Shown: positions 24,559-33,505, counted from the first letter of the stretch. The stretch is DNA of 64,000 bases from Isoptericola sp. BMS4 (GCF_011634835.1 NZ_SIRP01000001.1:186001-250000); one strand, 5' to 3'. Notes: a model not told the origin generated them from the letters alone. Translations and numbers: made by a program.

Positions 24559-26349
24559 GTGAGCGACGTGACGACGGCCGACGCCCGGTCGGGCGACGAG
24601 GAGCCCGCACCCCACCGGCGCCTGCCGCGACCGACGCCGCGTGACGTCGTCTCGGGCTTCGTCACCGGCCTCTTCTCCATCCCGGAGGGCATGGCGTACG
24701 CGACCGTCGGCGGCTTCGCGGCCCCGCTGGGCCTGTGGTCGGGTGCGGTGCCGACGATCATCGGGTCGTTCTTCTCCCGCACGGTCCTCATGGTCACGAC
24801 GCTCACCAGCGCCATCGCGCTGTCCGCGAAGAGCGTCCTCACGGACGCCGGCCTGGACCCTGGCGACCTGGGCTCGGTCGCGGCGCTCACCGTGATGGTG
24901 GGCCTGTGGATGGTGCTGCTCGGCGTCCTGCGGCTCGGCTCGGTGATGTCGTTCGTCTCGACGGCGGTCATGACGGGGTTCACGGCGGGCATCGCCGTGC
25001 AGATCGTCGCGGGCGTCGTGAAGGACGCGACCGGGTACGAGCCGGAGTCGGGCAACACCGTCGGCAAGCTCGTCGAGGCGGTGGCGCACGTCGGCGCCTG
25101 GGACGCCCCCACCGTGGCCGTCGCCGGTGCCACGGTCGCCGCCTGGGCGGCGCTGAGCGTCGTGCCGCGCCTGCGCAAGACGGCGACGCTCACCGCCCTC
25201 GTCGTCGTCACCGCGATCGTCGCGGCCTTCGGCGTCGACGTCGAGCGGGTGAGCGACATCGCCGCCATCCCGCGCTCCCTGCCGCCGGTCACGCTGCCCG
25301 ACGTCGGCGCGCTGCCCGAGCTCACCTCGGGCGGCCTGGCGATCGCGCTCATCGCGCTGGCGCAGGCGGCCGGCATCGGCGCGGCGGTGCCGAACCCCGA
25401 CGGCTCCCGGACGAACGTGTCGAAGGACTTCACCGCCCAGGGCCTCGCGAACGTCGCCGGCGGGTTCTTCGGCGCCCTGCCCACCGGCGGGTCCCTCTCG
25501 CGCACGGGCGTCGCGACGAGCGGCGGCGCGCAGACCCGCTGGGCGGGCATCTTCGCGGGCGCGTGGCTGATCGTCCTCGTGCTCGCCCTGGGCCCGCTGG
25601 CCGGCGCCATCCCCATGCCGGTGATCGGGGGCCTGCTGCTCGTGATCGGCGGCGAGCTCGTCGTCGGGCGCTGGTCGGACATCGTGCTGGTGGTGCGCAC
25701 GTCGTGGCTGTCCGCCGCGGCGATGGTCGTGACGTTCGCGGCGACGACCCAGCTCCCGCTGCAGCAGGCGATCTTCCTCGGCGCGGGCCTGTCGATCGTG
25801 CTCTTCGCGGTGCAGGCGGCGCGGCGCGGCCGCCTCGTCGAGCTCGTGCCCACCGACGACGGCGACCTGCGCGTCGCCGACGCTCCTGCCGACCTGCCGA
25901 GCGGGCGCACCACCGTGCTGCACTACGTGGGAACGGGGTTCTTCGCGGAGGTCAACCGGCTCGAGGAGGAGTGGCCGCACACCGCCCGCACCCACGACGC
26001 CGGGCTGGTGATCTCGCTGCGCGGCACGGCCGGCATCCCGTCGACGACGTTCCTCAAGTCGCTCGACCGCCTGCTGGACCGGTGGCACGACCACGGGGTG
26101 GAGGTGGTGGTCTGCGGGGTGCCGGACGACCTGCGGCGCCGCTTCGAGACCGGCGGCGTCAGCGGCCGCCTGGCCGACTCGGTGATCGGGGACGCCGACG
26201 GCGTCGTCGCGTCCGTGCGCCGGGCGTACGACCTTGCCGAACGGCGCCGCACCGCGCGGTCCGCGTCCCGCCCGTCGCCGTCGCGACCCCCTGACCCCCC
26301 TGACCCCCCTGACGACGATCCCGGCCCCCGCGGCCAGGAGACGCCATGA
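24559..26349 (+). CDS. SulP-family anion transporter with C-terminal STAS domain
   Basis: A 596-residue membrane protein. Residues about 25-420 form the SulP core (DVVSGFVTGLFSIPEGMAYATVGGFAAPLGLWSG; NVAGGFFGALPTGGSLSRTGV), and about 450-560 a STAS-like cytosolic domain. It would take up sulfate or a related anion, possibly bicarbonate. The GTG at 24559 follows GAAGGGA. The C-terminus is a Pro/Asp-rich tail (PPDPPDPPDDDP) coded by CTGACCCC repeats. Its stop overlaps the next start (ATGA), so the two transporters form an operon. Confidence 0.88.
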   Translation: MSDVTTADARSGDEEPAPHRRLPRPTPRDVVSGFVTGLFSIPEGMAYATVGGFAAPLGLWSGAVPTIIGSFFSRTVLMVTTLTSAIALSAKSVLTDAGLDPGDLGSVAALTVMVGLWMVLLGVLRLGSVMSFVSTAVMTGFTAGIAVQIVAGVVKDATGYEPESGNTVGKLVEAVAHVGAWDAPTVAVAGATVAAWAALSVVPRLRKTATLTALVVVTAIVAAFGVDVERVSDIAAIPRSLPPVTLPDVGALPELTSGGLAIALIALAQAAGIGAAVPNPDGSRTNVSKDFTAQGLANVAGGFFGALPTGGSLSRTGVATSGGAQTRWAGIFAGAWLIVLVLALGPLAGAIPMPVIGGLLLVIGGELVVGRWSDIVLVVRTSWLSAAAMVVTFAATTQLPLQQAIFLGAGLSIVLFAVQAARRGRLVELVPTDDGDLRVADAPADLPSGRTTVLHYVGTGFFAEVNRLEEEWPHTARTHDAGLVISLRGTAGIPSTTFLKSLDRLLDRWHDHGVEVVVCGVPDDLRRRFETGGVSGRLADSVIGDADGVVASVRRAYDLAERRRTARSASRPSPSRPPDPPDPPDDDPGPRGQETP

Positions 26350-27218
26350 CCGACGTCCTCACCGGGATCGCGCAGGTCGCGATCCTCACCTTCGTGCTCA
26401 CCTCGATGGTCGGCCTCGGTCTGTCGCTGACCGTCGGGCAGGTCCTCGCCCCGCTGAGGGACGTGCGGCTCGTGCTGCTCGGCCTGGTCCACAGCTTCGT
26501 CGTCGCGCCCGCCGCGGCCTGGGGGATCGCCGCCCTGTTCGGGCTGAGCGACGCGCAGACGCTGGGGCTGCTGCTGCTCGGCGTCGCCGCCGGCGCGCCG
26601 TTCCTGCCGAAGCTGGCGCAGCTCGCGCACGGCGAGGTCGCCTACGCGGTGGGCCTCATGGTGCTGCTCATGGTCGTCACCGTCGCCTACGTGCCGCTCG
26701 TGCTGCCGCTGCTGGTCGACGGCGTCACCGTGAGCGCGTGGGACATCGCCCGCCCGCTGCTGCTGCTCATGCTGCTGCCGCTCGCCGTCGCGCTGGCCGT
26801 GCGGGCCCGCTACCCCGGGTCGGCGAGCCTCGCCCCGATCCTCAACCGCGTGTCGACGACGGCGCTCGCGCTGGGCATCGGCGCCGCCGTGCTGGTGGGC
26901 CTCCCGGCGATCTGGGACCAGGTCGGCACGGGCGTCCTGCTGGCCACCGTGCTGCTCACCGTCGTGCTGCTCGCCGTGGGCTGGTTGCTCGGCGGGTCGG
27001 GGCGCGCCCAGCGCGCGGTGACGTCGCTCGGCACCGCGCAGCGCAACCTGTCCGCCGCGCTGCTCATCGCCGGCACCAGCTTCGTGGACACCCCCGAGGT
27101 GCTCGTGACGGTCATGGTCGCGTCGCTGCTGCTCACCGCCGTCCTGCTGCTCGTCGCGGCGGAGCTGGGCAAGCGGGACGGTGCGTCGGCCGGGGAGTCC
27201 GCGGGCGCACGAACGTGA
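26346..27218 (+). CDS. Bile acid:sodium symporter-like (BASS) transporter
   Basis: A 290-residue protein with about nine hydrophobic helices. ILTFVLTSMVGLGLSLTVGQVLAPLRDVRLV at the N-terminus and GVAAGAPFLPKLAQLAHG in the middle match the BASS/NTCP family, as does the late GTAQRNLSAALLIAG with its conserved Asn. Members import organic anions with sodium. The 4-bp overlap with sulP suggests a shared job, perhaps uptake of an organic or inorganic anion, but the substrate cannot be read. Confidence 0.8.
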   Translation: MTDVLTGIAQVAILTFVLTSMVGLGLSLTVGQVLAPLRDVRLVLLGLVHSFVVAPAAAWGIAALFGLSDAQTLGLLLLGVAAGAPFLPKLAQLAHGEVAYAVGLMVLLMVVTVAYVPLVLPLLVDGVTVSAWDIARPLLLLMLLPLAVALAVRARYPGSASLAPILNRVSTTALALGIGAAVLVGLPAIWDQVGTGVLLATVLLTVVLLAVGWLLGGSGRAQRAVTSLGTAQRNLSAALLIAGTSFVDTPEVLVTVMVASLLLTAVLLLVAAELGKRDGASAGESAGART

Positions 27219-27240
27219 GGCGGATCGATCACGCGACACG

Positions 27241-27258
27241 GATATCAACGCTGATATC
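27241..27258. promoter_or_regulatory. Operator palindrome of the Xre-MNT gene
   Basis: GATATCA (27241-27247) and TGATATC (27252-27258) are perfect inverted arms around ACGC, 10 bp upstream of the GTG start. The Xre domain of the adjacent gene is the obvious ligand, giving autoregulation of the toxin-antitoxin operon. Confidence 0.7.
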
Positions 27259-27267
27259 ATCAGCCTC

Positions 27268-27729
27268 GTGACCACGCGCACGGAGCACGCTCCACGAATC
27301 CTCAAGGCCGCACGAAAGGACGCCGGCCTGACCCAACGCGCTCTGGCCAAGGCCGTCGGGATCCGCCAGCCGAACGTCGCGGCGATCGAGTCCGGAACCC
27401 GATCCGTGTCTCAGCGGACCCTCGACGACATCCTCGCGGCCGTCGACTACCGTCCTTCGCTGCCGGTGGCGCTCTTCCGGGACGAGCTCATCGCCCTCGG
27501 TGCTCGGCTGGGCGTCGTCAACATCCGGGTGTTCGGATCGGTGGCTCGCGGTACGGACCACCACACGTCCGACGTCGACCTGCTCGTCGACCTGACCGAC
27601 GAGCAGGAGCCGTTCGCGGTCGGCGCGTTCCGGTCGTACGCCGAGGAGCTGCTGGGCTTCGACGTCGACGTGGTGGTGGACCGGCCGGGTATACCGGACC
27701 GTATCCACGACGAGGCCGTCCCGCTGTGA
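27268..27729 (+). CDS. Xre-MNT fusion antitoxin (MntA-like nucleotidyltransferase)
   Basis: A 153-residue protein in two parts. Residues about 8-62 are an Xre helix-turn-helix (RKDAGLTQRALAKAVGIRQPNVAAIESGTRSVSQRTLDDIL). Residues about 75-150 are a minimal nucleotidyltransferase with GSVARGTDHHTSDVD (GSx10DxD) and a later FDVDVVVD that supplies the third acidic residue. In MntA/HepT systems the MNT protein inactivates the HEPN RNase by AMPylation. Start is GTG at 27268, ten bases after a perfect operator palindrome. The stop overlaps the HEPN gene start by 4 bp (GTGA). Confidence 0.85.
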   Translation: MTTRTEHAPRILKAARKDAGLTQRALAKAVGIRQPNVAAIESGTRSVSQRTLDDILAAVDYRPSLPVALFRDELIALGARLGVVNIRVFGSVARGTDHHTSDVDLLVDLTDEQEPFAVGAFRSYAEELLGFDVDVVVDRPGIPDRIHDEAVPL

Positions 27730-28154
27730 CCGGCGACTCCACGGGGCGGCGACCCGCACGTCCGGGCCCGTTCACGCCCCGGCCTCGCAGCGACGGGGCG
27801 ACGGGACCCGCCCGACCCTCCGCCCGCGAGCAGCTCGCCGCGGAACTCGACAAGATCGAGCGACGGCTGCAGCACGTCGAGATGCGCGGGCGGGACTCCT
27901 TCGCCGAGGGATCGGAGTCCTTCGACCGTGCCACGGTGGCAGTCCTCCGGCTGGCCGCCCTGTTCGAGGACGAGAAGACCTTCGCGCCTCTGCTGGAATC
28001 GGCGACGGAGGTGGAGCGGCGCGGCATCGCCCACACCCGGAACATCGCGGCGCACGTGGGATACGCGACGATGGACGAGGACACGTTCTGGGTCACCGCC
28101 ACACAGCACATGCCGGCGTTCATCGCGAAGGTCCGCGCTGCGAACAGCCTCTGA
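27726..28154 (+). CDS. HEPN-domain toxin (HepT-like RNase)
   Basis: A 142-residue protein with a 35-residue Pro/Arg-rich head and a helical HEPN body. The RX4H ribonuclease motif is R105-NIAA-H110; the tyrosine that is AMPylated in known HepT proteins follows at 113, that is RX4HX2Y instead of RX4HXY. A second Arg/His pair (R98…H103) lies just before. GTG start overlaps the antitoxin stop. The pairing with an Xre-MNT gene makes a HEPN/MNT toxin-antitoxin module the best call. Confidence 0.8.
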   Translation: MTGDSTGRRPARPGPFTPRPRSDGATGPARPSAREQLAAELDKIERRLQHVEMRGRDSFAEGSESFDRATVAVLRLAALFEDEKTFAPLLESATEVERRGIAHTRNIAAHVGYATMDEDTFWVTATQHMPAFIAKVRAANSL

Positions 28155-28263
28155 CGCCGAACCGCGCCGTGGTTTCGACGGCGCGACGGGCAGCGCCGCG
28201 CCGACCGGAGAGGGCTTCCTCGCTCGCCGCGCGCCTGCGCGGGAGCGGTGCCATCGTGGCGCT

Positions 28264-30147
28264 ATGTCGACACCGAAGCCGGTCACCCCGACCATCACCG
28301 CCCAGCAGCAGGCGCTGCGCGAGAGCCTGCCCTTCTCCGACACCCAGGACTTCGACGACGCCACCCGCGGACTCGTCGCCCGCCGCACCCCGAACGCCGT
28401 CACGAACGACGCCGGGGAGGTCGTCTGGGACAACGACACGTACGCCTTCCTCGACGGTGATGCCCCGGACACGGTGAACCCGAGCCTGTGGCGGCAGTCG
28501 CAGCTCAGCGCGATCCAGGGCCTCTTCGAGGTGGTTCCCGGCATCTACCAGGTGCGCGGCATGGACCTGTCGAACACGACGTTCGTCGAGGGCGACGAGG
28601 GCGTGGTCGTCATCGACACGCTCCTGTCCAACGAGACCGGCGCCGCCGCCCTCGCCCTGTACCGCGAGCACCGGGGCGACCGCCCCGTCAAGGCGATCGT
28701 CTACACCCACTCGCACGCCGACCACTTCGGCGGCACGAAGGGCTTCGTCTCCGCCGAGGACGTGGACTCCGGGCGCGTGAAGGTGTTCGCGCCGGAGGGC
28801 TTCGTCGAGCACGCCGTGTCGGAGAACGTCTACGCGGGCGTCGCGATGAACCGCCGCGCGGCCTACATGTACGGCGCGGCGCTCGCCCGCGGCCCGCAGG
28901 GGCAGGTGGGCGCCGGTCTCGGCCAGACCATCTCGACCGGCGTCGTCTCGTTCATCCCGCCGACGGACACGATCTCGACGACCGGGCACGAGGAGGTCGT
29001 CGACGGTGTGCGGATGGTCTTCCAGATGGCGCCCGGCACGGAAGCGCCGTCCGAGATGCTCATCCACCTGCCCGACTTCCACGCGCTGTGCGCGGCGGAG
29101 GACGCCACGCACACGCTGCACAACCTGCTGACGCTGCGCGGCGCCGTCGTCCGCGACCCGCACGCGTGGGCGCACTACCTCACCGAGACGATCGACCTCT
29201 TCGGGGGCGACATCGAGGTCGTCTTCGCGTCGCACCACTGGCCCACGTGGGGCAAGGAGCGCGTGGTCGCGTACCTGCAGAACCAGCGCGACATCTACGC
29301 CTACCTGCACGACCAGACCCTGCGCCTGCTGAACAAGGGCCTCACGGGTCCCGAGATCGCCGAGGAGATCCAGCTCCCGCCGGCGCTGGAGAACGCGTGG
29401 AACGCGCGCGGCTACTACGGGTCGATCAGCCACAACGTCAAGGCGATCTACCAGCGCTATCTCGGCTGGTTCGACGGCAACCCCGCGCACCTGTGGGAGC
29501 ACACCCCGGTGGAGCGGGCGAAGCGCTACGCCAAGCTGGCGGGTGGCGTCGACGCCCTGGTCGCGAACGCTCGCGAGGCGTTCGACGCCGGCGACTTCCG
29601 CTGGGCCGCGGAGGCCGCGAACCACGCCGTCTTCGCTGAGCCCGACCACGCCGCCGCGCGGGAGCTCCTGGCCGACACGTACGAACAGCTCGGCTACGGC
29701 TCCGAGAACGGCACCTGGCGCGACTTCTACCTCTCGGGCGCCACCGAGCTGCGTGACGGGCAGTTCGGCACCCCGACGGAGACGAACGCGCCGGACGTCA
29801 TCGCGAACCTCTCCCCCGAGATGCTGTTCGACGCCGTCGCCATCCAGGTGAACGGCCCGAAGGCGTGGGACGAGCGACTGGCCATCGACGTCGTGGTCTC
29901 CGACACCGACCAGCGCTACCGGGTGTGGCTCGCCAACGGCGTGCTCTCCTACAGCGCCGCCCCGCAGCAGGGCGACGCCGACGCGACGATCACGGCCACG
30001 CGCGCGTCGCTGCCCGCCCTCGCCGCGGGAGATCCCGCCGCGCTCACCGCCGCGGGCATCCAGGTCACCGGTGATGCCTCGGCCCTCGGCCGGCTCACCG
30101 CCGTCCTCGACCCCGGTGACAAGAACTTCGCCATCGTCACCCCCTGA
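28264..30147 (+). CDS. Alkyl sulfatase, metallo-beta-lactamase superfamily (SdsA1/BDS1-like)
   Basis: A 627-residue protein of the full length of class III alkyl sulfatases. The zinc site THSHADHFGG is near residue 157, followed by further metal ligands (ASHHWPTWG; CAAEDATH). A dimerisation domain and a C-terminal SCP2-like domain (LFDAVAIQVNGPKAWDERLAIDVVVSDTDQRYRVWLANGVL) complete the SdsA1 layout. It hydrolyses primary alkyl sulfates such as SDS to alcohol and sulfate. No signal peptide is evident, so cytosolic. It may relate to the upstream SulP gene through sulfate, but they are not in one operon. Confidence 0.92.
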   Translation: MSTPKPVTPTITAQQQALRESLPFSDTQDFDDATRGLVARRTPNAVTNDAGEVVWDNDTYAFLDGDAPDTVNPSLWRQSQLSAIQGLFEVVPGIYQVRGMDLSNTTFVEGDEGVVVIDTLLSNETGAAALALYREHRGDRPVKAIVYTHSHADHFGGTKGFVSAEDVDSGRVKVFAPEGFVEHAVSENVYAGVAMNRRAAYMYGAALARGPQGQVGAGLGQTISTGVVSFIPPTDTISTTGHEEVVDGVRMVFQMAPGTEAPSEMLIHLPDFHALCAAEDATHTLHNLLTLRGAVVRDPHAWAHYLTETIDLFGGDIEVVFASHHWPTWGKERVVAYLQNQRDIYAYLHDQTLRLLNKGLTGPEIAEEIQLPPALENAWNARGYYGSISHNVKAIYQRYLGWFDGNPAHLWEHTPVERAKRYAKLAGGVDALVANAREAFDAGDFRWAAEAANHAVFAEPDHAAARELLADTYEQLGYGSENGTWRDFYLSGATELRDGQFGTPTETNAPDVIANLSPEMLFDAVAIQVNGPKAWDERLAIDVVVSDTDQRYRVWLANGVLSYSAAPQQGDADATITATRASLPALAAGDPAALTAAGIQVTGDASALGRLTAVLDPGDKNFAIVTP

Positions 30148-30152
30148 CCCCC

Positions 30153-30212
30153 GCCGAGCATGTGGTTCCTCGCGGTAGGGCGCCGCACACCGCGAGGAAC
30201 CACATGCTCGGC
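30153..30212. terminator. 24-bp perfect hairpin between convergent genes
   Basis: 30153-30176 and 30189-30212 are exact inverted repeats (GCCGAGCATGTGG…) with a 12-nt loop. It starts 5 nt after the sulfatase stop and lies 14 nt from the stop of the convergent DUF202 gene. No T-tract. It is built like the GCTGTGGGT family but has unrelated arm sequence. Confidence 0.7.
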
Positions 30213-30226
30213 ATCGGGGGGCGACG

Positions 30227-30577
30227 TCAGAAGATCAGGATCAGGACCAGGCCGGCGAGCCCCAGCAGGCTCGTGCCGGCGCAGATGACGGCGATGCGAC
30301 GGCCGTGCCGCAGCCGGGGGCGGTCGTGGTTCAGGTGGTGGTGCGTGTGCCGCGCGTGGTGGCGCGCGAACCACCACAGCGGCGGGGTGAGCACCAGCGC
30401 GACGGCGGCCGCGTACACGAGGGCGCGCGACCCCTCGACGGTGGGCAGCACCTGGATCGCGATCAGGCACGCCGCGGTGAAGGACAGCAGGGTGCGGCGC
30501 CATGCCAACGCCGTGCGCTCGGGCTGCAGGCCCGGGTCGCGCTCCGGCCCGACGACGGGCTTGTGCGGCGGGCTCAT
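30227..30577 (-). CDS. DUF202 membrane protein
   Basis: A 116-residue protein with three hydrophobic helices. LQPERTALAWRRTLLSF is the DUF202 signature (ERTxLAWxRT). A His-rich cytosolic loop (RHHARHTHHHLNHDR) lies between helices 2 and 3. It follows the other DUF202 gene by 10 bp on the same strand, so the pair is an operon. Function of the family is unknown. Confidence 0.8.
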   Translation of the reverse strand: MSPPHKPVVGPERDPGLQPERTALAWRRTLLSFTAACLIAIQVLPTVEGSRALVYAAAVALVLTPPLWWFARHHARHTHHHLNHDRPRLRHGRRIAVICAGTSLLGLAGLVLILIF

Positions 30578-30587
30578 CGGCGCGGCC

Positions 30588-30950
30588 TCATCGCAGGAGC
30601 AGCGCGAGCAGCACGAGGACGCCGACCACGGAGACGGTCACCACGAGCACGACCCCGGTGATCGCGCCCGGCAGCGGCCCGTCCTCCCGCATCGCGCGCT
30701 CGGTGCGGGCCCACTCGACCGCCGCGACCACGGGGACGACCGCGCCGGCGACGAGCAGGACGATCGCCGACGCCAGGCGCAGGCCCGGCTCCATCGGCAG
30801 GTCGAGCGCCTCGAGCGCCGTCCCTCCGGCGATGAGCCCGAGCGACGTCCGGATCCACGCGAGGATCGTGCGCTCGTTCGCGAGCGAGAACCGGGGGTCG
30901 GGCTCGCTCCCCCGCTCGTACACCCAGCGGGGGAAGCGCTCCCGGCTCAC
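30588..30950 (-). CDS. DUF202/YidH-family membrane protein
   Basis: A 120-residue protein with three hydrophobic helices and the DUF202 signature in SLANERTILAWIRTSLGLIAGG. The opening FPRWVYERGSEPDPRFS is the YidH-type N-terminus. GTG at 30950 follows a GGAGG site. First gene of the DUF202 pair. No enzymatic role is known for the family. Confidence 0.82.
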   Translation of the reverse strand: MSRERFPRWVYERGSEPDPRFSLANERTILAWIRTSLGLIAGGTALEALDLPMEPGLRLASAIVLLVAGAVVPVVAAVEWARTERAMREDGPLPGAITGVVLVVTVSVVGVLVLLALLLR

Positions 30951-31128
30951 GGGACCTCCACCGAGGGGGCGGGCCGGGCTGCGCGCTGCATCGTGTCTCC
31001 TTCGTCGCGTGGGTCTCCGGGCGCCATCCTGGCACGGCGGCCCCGGGGTCTCGGGGTCCGCGGCCGCCATCGGCCCGGCCGACCCGTCCCGGGCGGCGGT
31101 GTCGGGGCTCGTCGCTATCGTCGCGGGC

Positions 31129-31944
31129 ATGTCCACGGAACCCACGTCCCCGGCGCCCGACTTCCTCGCCCTGCACCGCCCGGGCGACCCCCTGCTGCTG
31201 CCGAACGCGTGGGACCTCGGCTCGGCCCGGGTCCTGGAGACCCTCGGGTTCGCGGCCGTCGCGACGACGAGCAGCGGGTTCGCGGCGACCCTTGGCCGCC
31301 CGGACGGCGCCGTCACCCGCGACGAGGCGCTCGACCACGCCGCCGCCATGGCCGTCGCGGTCGGCGTGCCCGTGAGCGCCGACCTGGAGAACGGGTTCGC
31401 GGACGCTCCCGACGACGTCGCGCGCACGGTCGCCGCCGTCCGCGACGCCGGCCTCGCGGGCTGCTCGGTCGAGGACTTCACCGGCGACGCCGCGAGACCG
31501 ATCTACGACCTGGGCCTCGCCGTCGAGCGCGTCGCCGCCGCGGCCGAGACGTCCGGGGACCTCGTCCTCACCGCCCGCTGCGAGAACCACCTGCACGGCC
31601 ACGACGACCTCGCCGACACGATCGCCCGGCTGCAGGCCTACCAGGAGGCCGGGGCGGACGTCCTGTTCGCGCCGGGGCTGCGCACGGTGGCCGACGTGGC
31701 GACCGTCTGCCGGGAGCTGGACCGCCCGGTCAACGTGCTGCTCGTCGCCGGCGGCCCGACACCGGCAGAGCTCGCCGACGCGGGTGCCGCACGGCTCTCC
31801 GTCGGCGGCGCGCTCGCCTGGACCGCCCTCGACGCCCTGGTCTCCGCGGCCCGCGGGCTGCTGGCCGGTGACAGCGGCTTCCTCGAGCGCTCGGCGGCGG
31901 TGCGGGACGTCCGGGACGCGGCGCTCAGGCCAGCGTCTGGGTGA
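31129..31944 (+). CDS. Isocitrate lyase/PEP mutase family protein
   Basis: A 271-residue TIM-barrel enzyme of the PEP mutase/isocitrate lyase superfamily. Typical segments are LLLPNAWDLGSARVLETLGFAAVATTSSG, the metal-site SADLENGFADAP and CSVEDFTG, then LTARCENHLHG. The cysteine of the catalytic loop seen in lyases (KKCGH) is not present in that form, so the reaction (C-C or P-C bond chemistry on an oxaloacetate-like acid) stays open. The last 20 bp overlap the convergent LD-carboxypeptidase gene. Confidence 0.8.
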   Translation: MSTEPTSPAPDFLALHRPGDPLLLPNAWDLGSARVLETLGFAAVATTSSGFAATLGRPDGAVTRDEALDHAAAMAVAVGVPVSADLENGFADAPDDVARTVAAVRDAGLAGCSVEDFTGDAARPIYDLGLAVERVAAAAETSGDLVLTARCENHLHGHDDLADTIARLQAYQEAGADVLFAPGLRTVADVATVCRELDRPVNVLLVAGGPTPAELADAGAARLSVGGALAWTALDALVSAARGLLAGDSGFLERSAAVRDVRDAALRPASG

Positions 31945-32962
31945 TCACCGAACCCTCCGCGTCGTGCCGCACGCGGGCGAGCGCGCCGTTGACCAGTGCG
32001 AGGTAGGGCGGCACGTGCCCGCACTCGACGTCGCCGAGCACGGGGACGCCGAGATCGCCGAGCGCGTCGCGGACGGCGTCGTGCGCGGTGAACTCGCCGA
32101 CGGCGGCGCTGTGGGTGCGGCTGACGAGCACCGCGTTCGCGGCGTCGAACCAGCCCGCGTGCCGCATCGCCCACAGGGCGGAACCGACGTCGTCCGCGTC
32201 CCACCCGGCGACGTCGAGGTAGACGACCAGCCCTTCGGGGGCGTGCTCGGCCGCGAAGGCCGGCACGTCCCCGAACGGTGTGCCGGCGAGCAGCGCGACC
32301 TTCTCCACGCACCCGCCGATCAGCCGCCCGGCGACCTCCACGGGCTCGCCGGGGTCCGCGCCGTCGTCCAGCCGCAGCCAGGACCCGGCGGCGTCCAGCG
32401 TCCAGGTGGAGGCCTCGGGGTGCGTCTCGTAGTCGTCCCAGCCGCCGGAGCGGTACCGGCGCGGGCTGCGCTGCGCGAGCGTCGCGCCCGGCTCGGCGGC
32501 GGCGACCTCCCACCAGCCCAGGAGCCCCTCGGGCACGTCGTACGGGGTGTCCATGAGGTTCTGCCCGTGGAGGGTCGCGACACCGGTGCGCAGCGTGAGC
32601 GGCAGCAGCACGGTCGACATGTCGGAGTAGCCGACGAGCCACGTCGGGTCGGCGGCCAGCGCGTCCCAGTCGAGGCGGCCGAGCAGGTCGGTGGCGAGCG
32701 AGCCGCCCCACGGCGGGACGACGGCGCGCACGGCCGGGTCGGTGAGCATCCCGGCGAGCTCGGCGGCGCGGACGTCGGCGGGAGCGCTGACGATCCCCTC
32801 CCCCGTCGTGGTCGCCCCGACGCGGACGTCGTAGCCCTTCGCGCGGACGACGTCGGCGGCGTGGTCCAGGCGCGCCCGCAGCCGGGTGTTCACGCCGAGC
32901 GACGGCGCCGTGACGCCGACGGTGTCGCCGGGGCGCAGGGCACGGGGGTAGCGGATCGTCAT
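31925..32962 (-). CDS. S66-family LD-carboxypeptidase (LdcA/MccF-like)
   Basis: A 345-residue serine peptidase. The N-terminus YPRALRPGDTVGVTAPSLGV and the nucleophile elbow LVGYSDMSTVLLPL (Ser in YSD) are family signatures; the Glu and His of the catalytic triad fit GGCVEKVALLAGTP and VECGHVPPYLAL. Length and the insertion with SGGWDDYETHPE resemble the MccF subgroup, which cleaves peptide-nucleotide antibiotics, more than short LdcA enzymes that recycle murein tetrapeptides. Either role is possible. Cytosolic, no signal peptide. Confidence 0.85.
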   Translation of the reverse strand: MTIRYPRALRPGDTVGVTAPSLGVNTRLRARLDHAADVVRAKGYDVRVGATTTGEGIVSAPADVRAAELAGMLTDPAVRAVVPPWGGSLATDLLGRLDWDALAADPTWLVGYSDMSTVLLPLTLRTGVATLHGQNLMDTPYDVPEGLLGWWEVAAAEPGATLAQRSPRRYRSGGWDDYETHPEASTWTLDAAGSWLRLDDGADPGEPVEVAGRLIGGCVEKVALLAGTPFGDVPAFAAEHAPEGLVVYLDVAGWDADDVGSALWAMRHAGWFDAANAVLVSRTHSAAVGEFTAHDAVRDALGDLGVPVLGDVECGHVPPYLALVNGALARVRHDAEGSVITQTLA

Positions 32963-33040
32963 GGCACCGCATCCTGCCCGGGGACCGGGGCAGGGCGCCA
33001 TCCGATTCCCGCACGGTGCCCGGCGGGACGACGGATCAGG

Positions 33041-33505
33041 TCAGCAGGTCGGGCAGGCGACGTCCCGGCGCCCCGCGTGCGACACCCGCGGGAGCGCCTC
33101 GCGGCCGCGGCGAGCGGACTGCGCGCGGGCGGCGACCCTCGTCCACCACGGCAGCCGCCGGGGCCGCACGCGGAACGTCGACGCGACGACGGCGTCGGAC
33201 GTCACGGCGTCGACCTTCTCGGGCGCGCACCGGCCGTACTTCGCGCGGTACGCGTCGTCGAGCGGGCCGTGCACCTCGGGCGCCACCTCGGACAGCACGA
33301 CGGGGTGCTCCGCGCCGTCGAGCCGCAGGTGCGCCGGACCTCCTCCCGACCACGCCGAGACCGCGCCGGGAACCGTCCGCACGTACAGGTCCGTGCCGAG
33401 CTGCACCACCCAGCTCTTCGCTGCCCGTTCCGCACCCGAGAGCACGAGGTGGACGGTGGGCGCGGCAGCCAGCGGGCTGAGGTCACGGGGGCTCGCGATG
33501 GCCAA
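33041..33505 (-). CDS. DUF2255-like (split-barrel) protein
   Basis: About 154 residues. VVQLGTDLYVRTVPGAVSAWSGGGPAHLRLDGAEHPVVLSEV followed by LDDAYRAKYG is the pattern of DUF2255, a small split-barrel family related to PNPOx proteins. I chose the TTG at 33505 because a strong GAGGAG site lies 7 nt upstream; an ATG at 33595 would add 30 Pro/Thr-rich residues. The C-terminus is basic and holds a CPTC-type end. Function unknown. Confidence 0.6.
   Translation of the reverse strand: MAIASPRDLSPLAAAPTVHLVLSGAERAAKSWVVQLGTDLYVRTVPGAVSAWSGGGPAHLRLDGAEHPVVLSEVAPEVHGPLDDAYRAKYGRCAPEKVDAVTSDAVVASTFRVRPRRLPWWTRVAARAQSARRGREALPRVSHAGRRDVACPTC

Noticed and set aside
20016-25913. A minus-strand frame of nearly 2,000 codons across the giant gene and sulP
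   Set aside because: Runs through a promoter region and two well-supported genes in other frames; no signal or domain of its own.
26283-26325. CTGACCCC tandem repeats as a regulatory element
   Set aside because: They lie within the sulP frame and simply code for the PPDPPDPPD tail.
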